64,000 nt of DNA, taken from contig NZ_CP075715.1 in NCBI RefSeq assembly GCF_024584805.1, positions 4,518,526 to 4,582,525 of the forward strand, given 5' to 3'. Position numbers and translations under genes: made by a program. Numbering within the stretch: position 1 is the first letter of the stretch; each line of letters begins with the position of its first letter. Under the pieces are notes generated by a model that saw nothing but the letters and a program-made list of their open reading frames with translations, was not told the origin of the DNA and did no database searches. This stretch comes from Streptomyces sp. FIT100 (GTDB lineage: Bacteria; Actinomycetota; Actinomycetes; Streptomycetales; Streptomycetaceae). Shown piece after piece: positions 52,637 through 61,256 of this stretch.

Positions 52637-54091
52637 TCACCGCTGTGCCCATGCGATGTACCCGTCCGGACGGATCAGGAGGCTGGTGTCGCGCGGGGTC
52701 CGCCAGTGGGCCCGGGTGACGCGGCCGGGTACGGCGGGCGCGGCCGGAGGCTCGCCGTTCGATGTGATCAGCACGAACTCACCTCCGCGAAGCAGCTCAT
52801 AGAGGCGGCCTTCCGCGAGTTGCAGGTCGGGGGCGCGCCGGCCGGTCAGCCGGTGGGCGCCGCGCTCCGCGCCGTACGCGATGCCGATCCCCGAGATCAT
52901 GCCCATCGCCTTGTCCGAGGCGGGCCTGACCATGGAGAGGAACCGGGCGGCGAAGGAGCGGGCCAGCCGCTGGGACCGGTTGTGCGCCATGGCGAGGCGG
53001 ACGATCGCCCCGCTGCTGCGCAGCACCGCCTTCCCGACGGGATGCCTCTCCGACTGGTAGGTGTCGAGGAGGGCGTCGGCGTCCGGTGTGTCACCGCGGA
53101 GTGCTGCCGTGAGCTTCCAGGACAGATTGGCCGCGTCCTGCATGCCCGTGTTCATCCCCTGGCCGCCGGCGGGGGAGTGGACGTGTGCGGCGTCTCCGGC
53201 GAGGAAGATCTGGCCCTGCCGGTACTCCGGGACCTGGCGCTCGTCGCTGTGGAAGCGGGAGAGCCAGCGGGGGTCGCGCATGCCGAAGTCGGTCCCGAAC
53301 GCCTTGCGGGTGATCTCGCGCACCTCCTCCAGGCCGACCGGTTCGCTCTCCGGCACCTGGTGGCTGCGCCGCCAGGCCATCGCCCGGTACCAGCCGTCGC
53401 CGAACGAGGCGATGACGGCGAACGCGTCCCCCGTGCCGTCGGCGATGAGAGGGCTCGTGGGCGGTTCGGTGAGGCGGACGTCCGCCATGGCCATGGAACG
53501 GATGACGGAGCCGCCGGGGAAGGGCAGGCCGAGCGTGGTGCGGACGGAGCTGCGCACACCGTCGGTGCCGACGAGATAGCGGGAGCGCACTATCGACTCA
53601 CGTCCGTCCTCGTCGGACAGCCGGGCGGCGACCGAGGCGGCGTCCTGGCTCAGGCCGTGCAGCTCCGTGCCGTACCGGAAGCGGGCACCGGCCGCGAGGG
53701 CCCGGAGCTTCAGCAGCCGCTCCACCTCGTACTGCGGGGTGACGAGCAGGAAGGGGAAGCGGGTCCGCAACCGGGAGAGGTCCAGCGCGAGCCGGCCGAA
53801 GAAGGTCAGGCGGGTCATGGGCGAACCCGTCTTCACCAGCTCGTCCGCCAGGTCGCGGGCGTCGAGCAGCTCCAGCGTGCGGGCGTGCACGCCGAAGGCG
53901 CGGGTCAGATTGCTCGTCTGCTCGGGGCGGCGCTCGACGACGGTGACCCGGACGCCCGCGGTCGCGAGATCGCCGGCGAGCAGCAGGCCGGTCGGGCCCG
54001 CCCCCACCACGGTGACGTCCGTGTCATAGGAGCCGGGGGTGGCGGTCGGGTCAGAGCTCTGTGCGCTGTCGGTGCTGGGCTTGCCGGTCAT
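52637..54091 (-). CDS. FAD-dependent monooxygenase (class A, TetX/rifampicin-hydroxylase type)
   Basis: A 484-residue flavoprotein hydroxylase. FAD-binding GxGxxG: VVGAGPTGLLLAGDL (from residue 28); the DG motif YLVGTDGVRSSVR; and the GD motif IFLAGDAAHVHSPAGGQGMN. Such enzymes hydroxylate aromatic substrates, including antibiotics; the substrate here is unknown. The ATG has AGGAGG (54101-54096) 4 nt upstream. It is divergent from a tetR gene with four repeated operator-like boxes in the 96 bp between, so the TetR protein likely represses it. Confidence 0.93.
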   Translation of the reverse strand: MTGKPSTDSAQSSDPTATPGSYDTDVTVVGAGPTGLLLAGDLATAGVRVTVVERRPEQTSNLTRAFGVHARTLELLDARDLADELVKTGSPMTRLTFFGRLALDLSRLRTRFPFLLVTPQYEVERLLKLRALAAGARFRYGTELHGLSQDAASVAARLSDEDGRESIVRSRYLVGTDGVRSSVRTTLGLPFPGGSVIRSMAMADVRLTEPPTSPLIADGTGDAFAVIASFGDGWYRAMAWRRSHQVPESEPVGLEEVREITRKAFGTDFGMRDPRWLSRFHSDERQVPEYRQGQIFLAGDAAHVHSPAGGQGMNTGMQDAANLSWKLTAALRGDTPDADALLDTYQSERHPVGKAVLRSSGAIVRLAMAHNRSQRLARSFAARFLSMVRPASDKAMGMISGIGIAYGAERGAHRLTGRRAPDLQLAEGRLYELLRGGEFVLITSNGEPPAAPAVPGRVTRAHWRTPRDTSLLIRPDGYIAWAQR

Positions 54092-54103
54092 GACGACCTC
54101 CTG

Positions 54104-54186
54104 CCAACGCTTGTGGGTCAACGCTTGTTGGCAAATGTATTCCGGCCCGCCTGGCATGTCAACGGTTGTTGGCCTACAGTTGTTGG
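54104..54186. promoter_or_regulatory. Four-box TetR-type operator array between monooxygenase and tetR
   Basis: Four 14-bp boxes related to CCAAC-N4-GTTGG: CCAACGCTTGTGGG (54104-54117), TCAACGCTTGTTGG (54118-54131), TCAACGGTTGTTGG (54159-54172) and CCTACAGTTGTTGG (54173-54186). They form two abutting pairs with starts 55 bp apart. The left pair lies just upstream of the monooxygenase ribosome site; the right pair reaches the tetR start. A candidate tetR -10 (TACAGT, 54175-54180) is inside the fourth box. Confidence 0.75.
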
Positions 54187-54187
54187 C

Positions 54188-54760
54188 ATGACTTCGGAAG
54201 CACCCGCGCCCCGCCGCTCGGACGCCACGCGTGCGGCGATCCTCGACGCCGCCCGAGACCGCTTCGCCGCCGACGGTTACGAGCGGGCGACGATCCGCGC
54301 CATCGCCCGCGACGCCGGGATCGACCCGTCGATGGTGATGCGGTACTACGGCAACAAGGAGGGGCTGTTCGCCGCCGCTTCCGAAATCGACCTGCGACTG
54401 CCCGAGTTGGGCGCGATGCCCGGCAAGCACGTAGGCGCCGTCCTCGTCTCCCATTTCCTCGACCGCTGGGAGCAGGACGAGGTCCTGACGGCGATGCTGC
54501 GCGTGGGCGTCACCAACAGCGCGGGTGCCGAGCGGATGCGGAAGGTGTTCAAGGGGCAACTGCTGCCGGTGGCCGCGGGGGTCTGCCCGGATCCGGCCGA
54601 GGCCGAGCGACGTGCCGCGCTCGCCGCATCGCAGATCCTCGGGATGGCGCTCGCCCGCTATGTGCTGCGCATCCCGCCCGCCGTCGACATGGCCAGGGAC
54701 GAGGTGATCGCCTGGCTGGCCCCCACTATTCAGCGGTACCTGACGGCGGAGGCCCCGTAG
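54188..54760 (+). CDS. TetR family transcriptional repressor
   Basis: A 190-residue TetR-type regulator. HTH at about residues 13-58 (RAAILDAARDRFAADGYERA, IRAIARDAGIDPSMVMRYYG), with YYGNKEGLF the standard exit from the DNA-binding domain; C-terminal ligand domain of the TetR_C type. The ATG at 54188 has no ribosome site and a TACAGT -10 candidate ends 7 nt before it, so the mRNA is probably leaderless. It should control itself and the divergent monooxygenase through the boxes between them. Confidence 0.93.
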   Translation: MTSEAPAPRRSDATRAAILDAARDRFAADGYERATIRAIARDAGIDPSMVMRYYGNKEGLFAAASEIDLRLPELGAMPGKHVGAVLVSHFLDRWEQDEVLTAMLRVGVTNSAGAERMRKVFKGQLLPVAAGVCPDPAEAERRAALAASQILGMALARYVLRIPPAVDMARDEVIAWLAPTIQRYLTAEAP

Positions 54761-54794
54761 CGGACTGCCGGCCTGAGGCCGGTCGCGCAGGTCC

Positions 54795-55544
54795 TCAGAC
54801 CGGATCGGCTTGAGCTGCCGCGTCGCCGAATTCGCGCAGCGCGCCCTCGACGATCGCCTCCAGCCGGGCGTGGTGGGCGCCCCGCCAGTAGACGCGTTCG
54901 CACGCCGTGCACTGGGCGAACACGTCGTACGACCGCTGGGTGCCCCGCTCCAGGTGGTGCTCCACCGCCTCCTTGTCGGTGTCCGCGAGCGGGCCGTTGC
55001 AGGCCGTGCAGCGCGTCCACGGCGCGAGGGCGGGAGCGAACCGTTGCAGGACGTCCCGGAGCTGGTCGTCGGGGCGGTCGCTGTACACATACGCGCCGGC
55101 CCACAGCTCCCGGCGGCGCAGCAGTCCGCGGTCCCGGGAGAGCATCACGCGCTGCTCCCGCGCCGAGCGCGTGGCCAGTGCGGGGTCGCCGATGTCCTCG
55201 CTCTCGTACGCCGCGTCGACGCCGAGGAGGCGCAGCCGTCTGGCGAGGGTGCCGAGGTGCACGTCGAGCAGGAAGCGGAGCGGGGCGCCCGGCACGCGTT
55301 GCGGGCGCTCGACGCCGCGTACTTCGACATGCTCGCCCGCGGCAGGGATGTGCGAGACCTTGACCCGGGCGCCGTCCACGAGCAGCTGGCCCGCCTCCGT
55401 GAGCGGGACGCCGAGCGACTCGACGACATGACCGAGCGTGGACGAGCCGTCCGTCACAAGGGGCGTCCGACCGGCGCGCCGCTCGGCGGCGACGAAAAGC
55501 CGCAGCTCGGGGGCGAAGCTGATGTGGATCTGCGGTCCGTTCAC
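54795..55544 (-). CDS. Mut7-C RNase-domain protein with ubiquitin-like N-terminus
   Basis: A 249-residue protein with three parts: an N-terminal ubiquitin/MoaD-like domain (residues about 1-85, ending RGVERPQRVPG), a Mut7-C PIN-like nuclease domain (FLLDVHLGTLARRLRLLGVD, MLSRDRGLLRR) and a C-terminal zinc ribbon (RCTACNGPL, QCTACERVYWRG). The Asp residues in FLLDVH and LSRDRGL are the expected metal ligands. Proteins of this group are predicted RNases; their substrate is unknown. Length and order are normal. Confidence 0.9.
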   Translation of the reverse strand: MNGPQIHISFAPELRLFVAAERRAGRTPLVTDGSSTLGHVVESLGVPLTEAGQLLVDGARVKVSHIPAAGEHVEVRGVERPQRVPGAPLRFLLDVHLGTLARRLRLLGVDAAYESEDIGDPALATRSAREQRVMLSRDRGLLRRRELWAGAYVYSDRPDDQLRDVLQRFAPALAPWTRCTACNGPLADTDKEAVEHHLERGTQRSYDVFAQCTACERVYWRGAHHARLEAIVEGALREFGDAAAQADPV

Positions 55545-55628
55545 GCCGTCAGGATGCCATCGGGCGGACCGCCCGTTCCAGGTTTTTCCGGGCGGGCGCG
55601 CCGGTGTCCCGGGCTGACGCAGGCTTGC

Positions 55629-56168
55629 TCAGGCGCCGGGCGGGCCCTGGGCGAGGAGATCGAGACGCCAGTTGTTGCCCCGTATCGGGTTGCCCGGCGG
55701 GTACTCGAAGTCGCACTCGCCCACCAGTGAGAAGCCCGCCTTGCGGCACACGCCGTTCGACGCGGCATTGTCGACCGAGGGGAACGCGTGCAGGTAGCGG
55801 TGCCTGCCCGCGGCCCGTGCCGCCTCGACGATGGCGCGGGTCGCCGCGGTGGCGATTCCGCGGCCCTGGAAACCGGGCAGCACGGTCCACCCTGTCTCGT
55901 ACACCTGCTCCCCCTGCCAGGTGCTCTCCCAGAAGCCGACCGAGCCTACGGGTCGGCCCCCGTCCGCCAGCACCACCCGGTACATCCGCCCCGCACCGGG
56001 CAGTCCGGAGCTTATTGCCACATATCGCTTGTGGCGCTCCGCAAGCTTCTCGTCCGTCTCGGGCCCGCCGAGGTGCGCCATCAACTCCGGGGCGTTCGCG
56101 GCCTGGAGCAGGGCGAAGTCCTCGTCCGACCAGGGCTCGATGCGTACCGCTGATGTCTCGTCGTCCAT
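55629..56168 (-). CDS. GNAT family N-acetyltransferase
   Basis: A 179-residue acetyltransferase. The acetyl-CoA motif is VLPGFQGRGIATAA (Q/R-x-x-G-x-G/A), preceded by YETGWTVLP and followed by ASNGVCRKAGFSLVGE. RimJ/RimL-type layout; substrate unknown. The ATG at 56168 is the first conserved-looking start; ribosome site is weak. Confidence 0.88.
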   Translation of the reverse strand: MDDETSAVRIEPWSDEDFALLQAANAPELMAHLGGPETDEKLAERHKRYVAISSGLPGAGRMYRVVLADGGRPVGSVGFWESTWQGEQVYETGWTVLPGFQGRGIATAATRAIVEAARAAGRHRYLHAFPSVDNAASNGVCRKAGFSLVGECDFEYPPGNPIRGNNWRLDLLAQGPPGA

Positions 56169-56216
56169 GTCCCGCACCGTACGCCCAGGGTCTGACAATC
56201 GCCCGGCCGACCTTCC

Positions 56217-57296
56217 TCACCTGGGCGGACGCGTCGCGTACGCCGTCGGCGGCACGCCGACCGTCGCTGTGAAGTCCCGTACGAGGTGGGCCTGGTCGCT
56301 GTAGCCGAGTTCGGCAGCCAGCACCGCCCAGTCGAGCCCGTCGGCGAACGCCGATCCGGTGCCGGTGCCAGAACCCGGTCCCGAGCCGGAGCCAGAGCCG
56401 GAGCCGGAACCCGAGCCAGAGCCGGAACCCGAGCCCGTGGCCTGTGCCTCGGCCCGTTCCAGCGCCTCGTGGATGCGATAGCGCAGGATGACCCACTTGG
56501 GGCCGACGCCGACGTACGCGGCGAAGAGGCGTTGCAGTGAGCGGGCCGACACTCCCTCCGCCGCCGCGAGTTGGGCGACGCGGCGGATCGAACGGTCGCT
56601 GCGGACCTGTTCGACCAGCGTCATCGCGTGCTCCGCCCGTGGATCGGCGGCAGGGTCGAGCCCCAGCAGGTACGCATCGAGAGCCGCGACGCGCGCGTCC
56701 TCCGCGTCCGGTCCGACGATCTCCGCGGGGGCGCTCTGCGGGGCGCCGTCCGCCCCCGAGGCACCCGGTGCGCCCCGAATCCCCAGCACCTCGCCCACCG
56801 GAATCCGCTGCCCCGTCCACTCCGACACCGGTGAGGCCGGCGCGAAAGGCCGGAAGCCACCGGGCCGGAACTGCACTCCGCAGACCCGCCCCCGCCCTGC
56901 CAGCTTCTGTGTGAACAGCCCGAGGCCGATCCCCGCGACCTCACCCCAGGGCTCCTCGTCGCCGTACCGCTGGAAGACGACATTGACGGACGGATGCGGC
57001 ACCACATGGGTGGCGAAGGGCTCGGCAAGGTCCCAGTCGATGAGCCAGTAGTGCTCCAGATACAGCCGCAGCGGCGGGGCGGGCTCGCGGCGCCGGAACC
57101 GTACGCGCATGAAGAGCTCCGGGGCGGCGACGATCCCCCGGGTGTCGCGTCGCGGACCGTTCGCCCCCGCCGCTCCTGCCCCCGCCGCTCCTGCCCCCGC
57201 CGCTCCTGCCCCTGCCGCTCCCGCTGCCGTCGCTCCCGCTCGTCCCGCTCCTGCCCCCGCCGCTTCCGCCCCTGCTCCTGGCTCTGGCGCGCCCAT
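56217..57296 (-). CDS. AraC family regulator with Gly-Ser and Ala-Gly repeats
   Basis: A 359-residue regulator. An N-terminal DUF6597-type domain (PLRLYLEHYWLIDWDL, VVPHPSVNVVF) is followed by an AraC DNA-binding domain: first HTH RRVAQLAAAEGVSARSLQRL, second HTH AVLAAELGYSDQAHLVRDF. Between them is a run of about 28 Gly/Ser/Thr/Pro residues encoded by 6-bp repeats (56355-56438), an unusual insertion in the linker helix. The first 45 residues are Ala/Gly, encoded by 15-bp repeats, and precede the family core. The ATG at 57296 is the only good start. Confidence 0.85.
   Translation of the reverse strand: MGAPEPGAGAEAAGAGAGRAGATAAGAAGAGAAGAGAAGAGAAGANGPRRDTRGIVAAPELFMRVRFRRREPAPPLRLYLEHYWLIDWDLAEPFATHVVPHPSVNVVFQRYGDEEPWGEVAGIGLGLFTQKLAGRGRVCGVQFRPGGFRPFAPASPVSEWTGQRIPVGEVLGIRGAPGASGADGAPQSAPAEIVGPDAEDARVAALDAYLLGLDPAADPRAEHAMTLVEQVRSDRSIRRVAQLAAAEGVSARSLQRLFAAYVGVGPKWVILRYRIHEALERAEAQATGSGSGSGSGSGSGSGSGSGPGSGTGTGSAFADGLDWAVLAAELGYSDQAHLVRDFTATVGVPPTAYATRPPR
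56355..56438 (-). repeat. Hexanucleotide-type repeat coding for a Gly-Ser run
   Basis: About 84 bp built from GAGCCG/GAACCC/GAGCCA units (plus strand), coding for alternating Gly and Ser in the AraC-type protein. Unit length of 6 bp keeps the frame, so copy number can vary without breaking the gene. Confidence 0.85.
57163..57216 (-). repeat. 15-bp tandem repeat at the 5' end of the AraC-type gene
   Basis: Three copies of gctcctgcccccgcc (57172-57186, 57187-57201, 57202-57216; the last has one change) preceded by a partial copy. They code for Gly-Ala-Gly-Ala-Ala units. Diverged copies continue to about 57280. Confidence 0.85.
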
Positions 57297-57376
57297 GCCC
57301 CGGATCCTAGAGCGGGCTCGTCGAGGTGTCGCGTTTGTTCAAGACGCAGGGGCCCGCGACTGGCAGCGTCGAGGGC

Positions 57377-57946
57377 ATGAAGGCCATCAGTGAACTGCTC
57401 GAAGCCACCGCTGCCCGCGCGATTCCCGTCGTACGGGGAGTGCCGGAGGAGCGTCTGGACGCGCCGACGCCGTGCGCCGACTACGACGTACGTGCCCTGC
57501 TCAACCACCTGCTCTCGGTGATCGTCAACTTCCAGGCCCTGGCCGCCAAGGAGGACGCCGACTTCACCACGACGCCGGACCGTACCACCGGAAGCGACTG
57601 GCGGGCGGCCTTCGAGGACGAGTCCGCGCGCCTGGTGAAGGCGTGGGCGGGACCGGGAGCCGAGGAGGGGACGACAGGCGCGATGGGCCTCCCGGCGAGG
57701 ACGGTCGGGCACATGGTGCTGCTGGACACGACCGTGCACGCCTGGGACTTGGCTCGTGCGACCGGACAGGAGTATGAGGCGGTTCCCGAAGTCGTCGCCG
57801 AACTCGGCCCGGCCGTCGAGGCGATGGCCCCGATGGCGCGGCAGTACGGGGTCTTCGGAGAGCCGGTCAGTGCCCCGGAGGACGCATCCGAGTTCGAACG
57901 TCTGCTCGCGACGACGGGGCGTGATCCACGGTGGAGCCCGCGCTGA
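57377..57946 (+). CDS. TIGR03086 family metal-binding protein (mycothiol-type DinB fold)
   Basis: A 189-residue DinB/MDMPI-fold protein. DAPTPCADYDVRALLNHLLS carries the first metal His, and TTVHAWDLARATGQ the second His-x-x-Asp. Proteins of this group are mycothiol-dependent enzymes in actinobacteria. Function here is unknown. The ATG has GAGGG just upstream. Its last 80 bp overlap the convergent gene at 57867. Confidence 0.9.
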   Translation: MKAISELLEATAARAIPVVRGVPEERLDAPTPCADYDVRALLNHLLSVIVNFQALAAKEDADFTTTPDRTTGSDWRAAFEDESARLVKAWAGPGAEEGTTGAMGLPARTVGHMVLLDTTVHAWDLARATGQEYEAVPEVVAELGPAVEAMAPMARQYGVFGEPVSAPEDASEFERLLATTGRDPRWSPR

Positions 57947-58235
57947 CGGGCACGTCCCCGTAGAGCCCGGCGAGCCGCTTGTACGCCTCGTCCACGATCT
58001 CCTGCGCCTCCGCGAGCATCGCGTCCTCGTCGAGCCGGGCGGCCGCGTGCGCCTGGCCACGCGCGCACGCGTGCGCGGAGGGCGACCGCAAGGACGATTG
58101 CGACGGCGACTGCGAGGACGACCGCGGTGACGGCGACGCCCGGCGTGCACGCCGCCACCAGCTGTCGCACAACGCGTAAATGCCGCTCGCGCAGACCGTG
58201 AGCGGGATGCTCAGGGCCAGCAGGACATCGCCCAC
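57867..58235 (-). CDS. Small single-pass membrane protein
   Basis: A 122-residue protein with one membrane segment at the N-terminus (VLLALSIPLTVCASGIYALC), a basic Arg/Ser stretch and a helical tail (EDAMLAEAQEIVDEAYKRLA). No family recognised. GTG at 58235 with a strong ribosome site GAGGAGG 6 nt upstream. The 3' end overlaps the convergent DinB-fold gene by 80 bp, which is unusual but both frames look coding. Confidence 0.6.
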   Translation of the reverse strand: MGDVLLALSIPLTVCASGIYALCDSWWRRARRASPSPRSSSQSPSQSSLRSPSAHACARGQAHAAARLDEDAMLAEAQEIVDEAYKRLAGLYGDVPVSAGSTVDHAPSSRADVRTRMRPPGH

Positions 58236-58535
58236 GCGGGGCCTCCTCGGGGAAGTCGGTTCACTGTGCACTGCGGGGTGCGCTGCGGGGCGCACTGTGG
58301 ACATCGGTCGCCACGGCCCCCGGCTGGAGTTACTTCACCGTTCAAAAGAACGTCCCGTCCCGGTCGCCGCGTCGGGTGATCGCAGGATCACCGCAGTACC
58401 CTCACGTGACTTTCGATGGAACGATTCCGTATGAAAGGCACTCAATGTGCCCGTCGGGCGCAGGGAGGCTTGAAGAGGGCACATCCGATGCCTCGGGGGA
58501 GGAGTCCCTCTGTCGTCGCCCCCGGGAGTGCCGCA
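58236..58535. other. Intergenic region upstream of the flavohaemoprotein gene (300 bp)
   Basis: Divergent promoter space. The part 58380-58450 is A/T-richer (tttcgatggaacgattccgt) and may hold the hmp promoter. No clear NsrR or other operator could be assigned. Confidence 0.35.
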
Positions 58536-59737
58536 GTGCTGTCGGAGAAGTCGACCGCCGTCGTCCGCGCGACGCTGCCCGCCGTGAGCGGGGCGATGGA
58601 CGAGATCGCGCCGCTCTTCTACGAGCGTATGTTCGCCGCCCGGCCCGAGCTGCTGCGGAATCTCTTCAACCGCGGCAACCAGGCGAACGGCAGCGCCGGG
58701 CACTCGCGGGCTCCATCGCCGCCTTCGTCGGCGCGCTGCTCGCGCACCCGGACACCCGCCCCGACGCGATGCTCGCGCGCATCGCGCACAAGCACGTCTC
58801 CGTCGGTATCACGGCGGACCAGTACGAGACCGTCCACCAGTACTTCTTCGAGGCCGTCGCCGAGGTGCTCGGCGATGCCGTCACACCCGAGGTCGCGGCG
58901 GCCTGGGACGAGGTCTACTGGCTGATGGCCAACGCCCTGATCGCCATCGAGTCCCGGCTGTACGACGAGGCCGGGCGCCCCGAGGGCGAGGTCTGGAACG
59001 ACTACCGGGTGATCGCCGTGCTGCCCGAGACCGCCCAGGTCACGACCTACGTCGTCGAACCCTTCCACCGCCGGACGCCGCTGCCGCGCTCCCGCCCCGG
59101 CCAGTACGTCTCCGTCCAGGTGACGCTGCCGGACGGGGCGCGGCAGATCCGCCGGTACAGCCTGTCGGGCGTCCAGGACGGCCACTTGCGCTTCTCCGTG
59201 AAGCGCCTGACGGCCACCGCCGCCGCTTCCGAGGGCGAGGTGTCCAACCACCTGCACGACCGTGTGCGCCCCGGCGACGTCCTGCGGATGAGCGACCCGG
59301 CCGGCGACGTCTTCCTCGACGAGACCTCCGACCGGCCCGTGCTGCTCGTCTCCGCGGGCATCGGCTGCACGCCCATGATCGGCATGCTCGCCCACCTGGC
59401 CGCCACCAGGTCGCGGCGGCGCGTCGTGTCCGTGCACGCGGACCGCGACGAGTTCACGCACGCCTTCCGCACCGAGCTCGAACTGCTCACCCTGAAGCTG
59501 CCGAACGCCTCGGCCGAGGTCTGGTACGAGCGTCCCGAGGGTGTGTGGCCCGCCGAACGGACCGGGCGGGCCGATCTGTCCGCGGTGGAGGTGCCGGAGG
59601 GGGCGGTGGCCTATCTGTGCGGGCCGCTGCCGTTCCTGAAGGCTGCGCGCGGGCAGCTCCTGGCGAGCGGCGTGCCGGCCGCGGACATCCACTACGAGGT
59701 CTTCGGACCCGATCTCTGGCTCGGCGCGACGGACTGA
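58536..59737 (+). pseudogene. hmp: Flavohaemoprotein (nitric oxide dioxygenase) with frameshift
   Basis: The product would be a flavohaemoglobin that oxidises NO to nitrate. The globin domain starts LSEKSTAVVRATLPAV and IAPLFYERMFAARPELLRNL (Tyr and Phe of the haem pocket), then at NRGNQANG the frame breaks near 58692-58698; the next frame resumes ALAGSIAAFVGALLAHPD, IAHKHVSVGI (proximal His), then FAD (RRYSLSG) and NAD domains (SAGIGCTPMI, YLCGPLPFL) to the stop. One missing base explains the break. GTG at 58536 with GGGAG upstream. Either a true loss of function or a sequencing error. Confidence 0.85.
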
Positions 59738-59788
59738 GCCACGGACTGACACAGGGACTGAGACAGGGGCTGAGACACGGGCTGAAGA
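59729..59788 (+). repeat. 12-bp tandem repeat at the hmp stop codon
   Basis: Five imperfect copies of a 12-bp unit (acggactgagcc, acggactgacac, agggactgagac, aggggctgagac, acgggctgaaga) starting 6 bp before the hmp stop. The first copy supplies the stop codon TGA and each later copy repeats a TGA in the same frame. Confidence 0.85.
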
Positions 59789-59918
59789 CAGGGCGTCCGC
59801 CGCGCCCCCGGGCATCCTCGAGTCGGCGGTTATCCACAGGCGTTTACAAGCGACTGCCGGTTCGGACACGCTGGCTGGGCAAGCGAGAGAAGCACCACCA
59901 CTCTGCCGGGAGCCCGCG

Positions 59919-61043
59919 TTGTCCATGATCCGGAACCTCCGCCGTGCCGTGCGCCGCGCGTACGGTCGCACGGTCGACCTGAGCCACCCGGCCCGGTCGC
60001 CGCTCGGCAGCGCCGTCGTCAACTGCGTGGGGTACGCCGACGGGGCACGGCAGGCCGGTCACTGCCCGGCCGAGGAGGCGCTGCGCCGCGTGCGCAAGGA
60101 AAACAGCCAGAATCCCGGCAGCAACAGCTTCGTGTGGATAGGGCTGCACGAGCCGACACACGAGGAATTCGCCTCCCTCGCAGAGCTGTTCGGCCTCCAC
60201 CGCCTCACCGTCGAGGACGCCGTCGGCGTCACGCACCACCGTCCCAAGGTCGTCCCGTACGACGACACGCTGCTCGCCGTCTTCAAGACCGTCGGGTATG
60301 CCGAGCACGACCAGTTGACCGCCACCAGCCAGGTCGTGGAGACGGGCCAGATCACCGTGATCATCGGCCGGGACTTCGTGATCACCATCCGGCACGGCCG
60401 GCACGGCTCCCTCGGACCGCTGCGCGAGGCCCTGGAGACGGCGCCGGAGCAGCTCGCCAAGGGCCCGTCATCGGTGCTGCACGCCGTGGCCGATTTCGTC
60501 GTCGACGAGTACGTGGCCGTCGCCGATGCCGTGCAGGACGATATAGAGGCGGTCGAGACGGCCGTCTTCTCCGAGCAGGCGGGGCGCGGGGCCGCGGGCC
60601 GCAGCGAGGCGGGACGGATCTATCAGCTGAAGCGGGAGCTGCTGGAGTTCAAGCGGGCGCTGTCGCCACTGAGCCGACCGCTGGACGCGCTCGCCACCCA
60701 GCCCACCACGCTGATCGCGCAGGACATCAGGCCGTACTTCCGCGATGTCTCCGACCATCTCGCCCGGGCCGCCGAGCAGATCAACGGCTTCGACTCGCTC
60801 CTCGACTCGATCCTCCAGGCCCATCTGGCCCAGATGACGGTCGCCCAGAACGAGGACATGCGCAAGATCACGGCATGGGCGGCGATCGTGGCCGTCCCGA
60901 CGATGGTCTGCGGCGTCTACGGCATGAACTTCGACTACATACCGGAGCTCCGCTGGACGTACGGCTATCCGCTCGTCCTCGGTGTCATCGCGGTCGCCTG
61001 CTTCCTGCTCCACCGGGGCTTCCGTCGCAACGGCTGGCTCTGA
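59919..61043 (+). CDS. corA: CorA family Mg2+/Co2+ transporter
   Basis: A 374-residue CorA-type ion channel. A large cytoplasmic N-terminal domain (VWIGLHEPTHEEFASLAELF; TVEDAVGVTHHRPKVVPYDD) is followed by two membrane helices at the C-terminus, the first ending in the selectivity motif YGMNF. TTG at 59919 is 6 nt after GGGAG; an ATG at 59925 is the alternative. TTATCCACA (59830-59838), a DnaA-type box, lies about 80 bp upstream. Confidence 0.92.
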   Translation: MSMIRNLRRAVRRAYGRTVDLSHPARSPLGSAVVNCVGYADGARQAGHCPAEEALRRVRKENSQNPGSNSFVWIGLHEPTHEEFASLAELFGLHRLTVEDAVGVTHHRPKVVPYDDTLLAVFKTVGYAEHDQLTATSQVVETGQITVIIGRDFVITIRHGRHGSLGPLREALETAPEQLAKGPSSVLHAVADFVVDEYVAVADAVQDDIEAVETAVFSEQAGRGAAGRSEAGRIYQLKRELLEFKRALSPLSRPLDALATQPTTLIAQDIRPYFRDVSDHLARAAEQINGFDSLLDSILQAHLAQMTVAQNEDMRKITAWAAIVAVPTMVCGVYGMNFDYIPELRWTYGYPLVLGVIAVACFLLHRGFRRNGWL

Positions 61044-61256
61044 CCCAGCTCCACGCCGCCCGGGCAGGGGCTGCCCTGCCCTCCCGCCGGAGGGCTGGGA
61101 TCGCAGGAGGCATCCCGCGGCCGGCGGTCGCGCGCCTGGGGCCGTGTGTCCGCCATCCCGCGAGACGCCACCTCGCCGAGACGCCCCCCGCGAGACGGCA
61201 TCCCGCCGAGCCAGCACCCGGCTCAGCCGCGCATCAAGCTCAGCCGCGCACCTCTC

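Noticed and set aside
59830..59838. Single DnaA box TTATCCACA before corA as a replication origin sign
   Set aside because: One isolated box is not an origin; no cluster, dnaA or dnaN gene is present.
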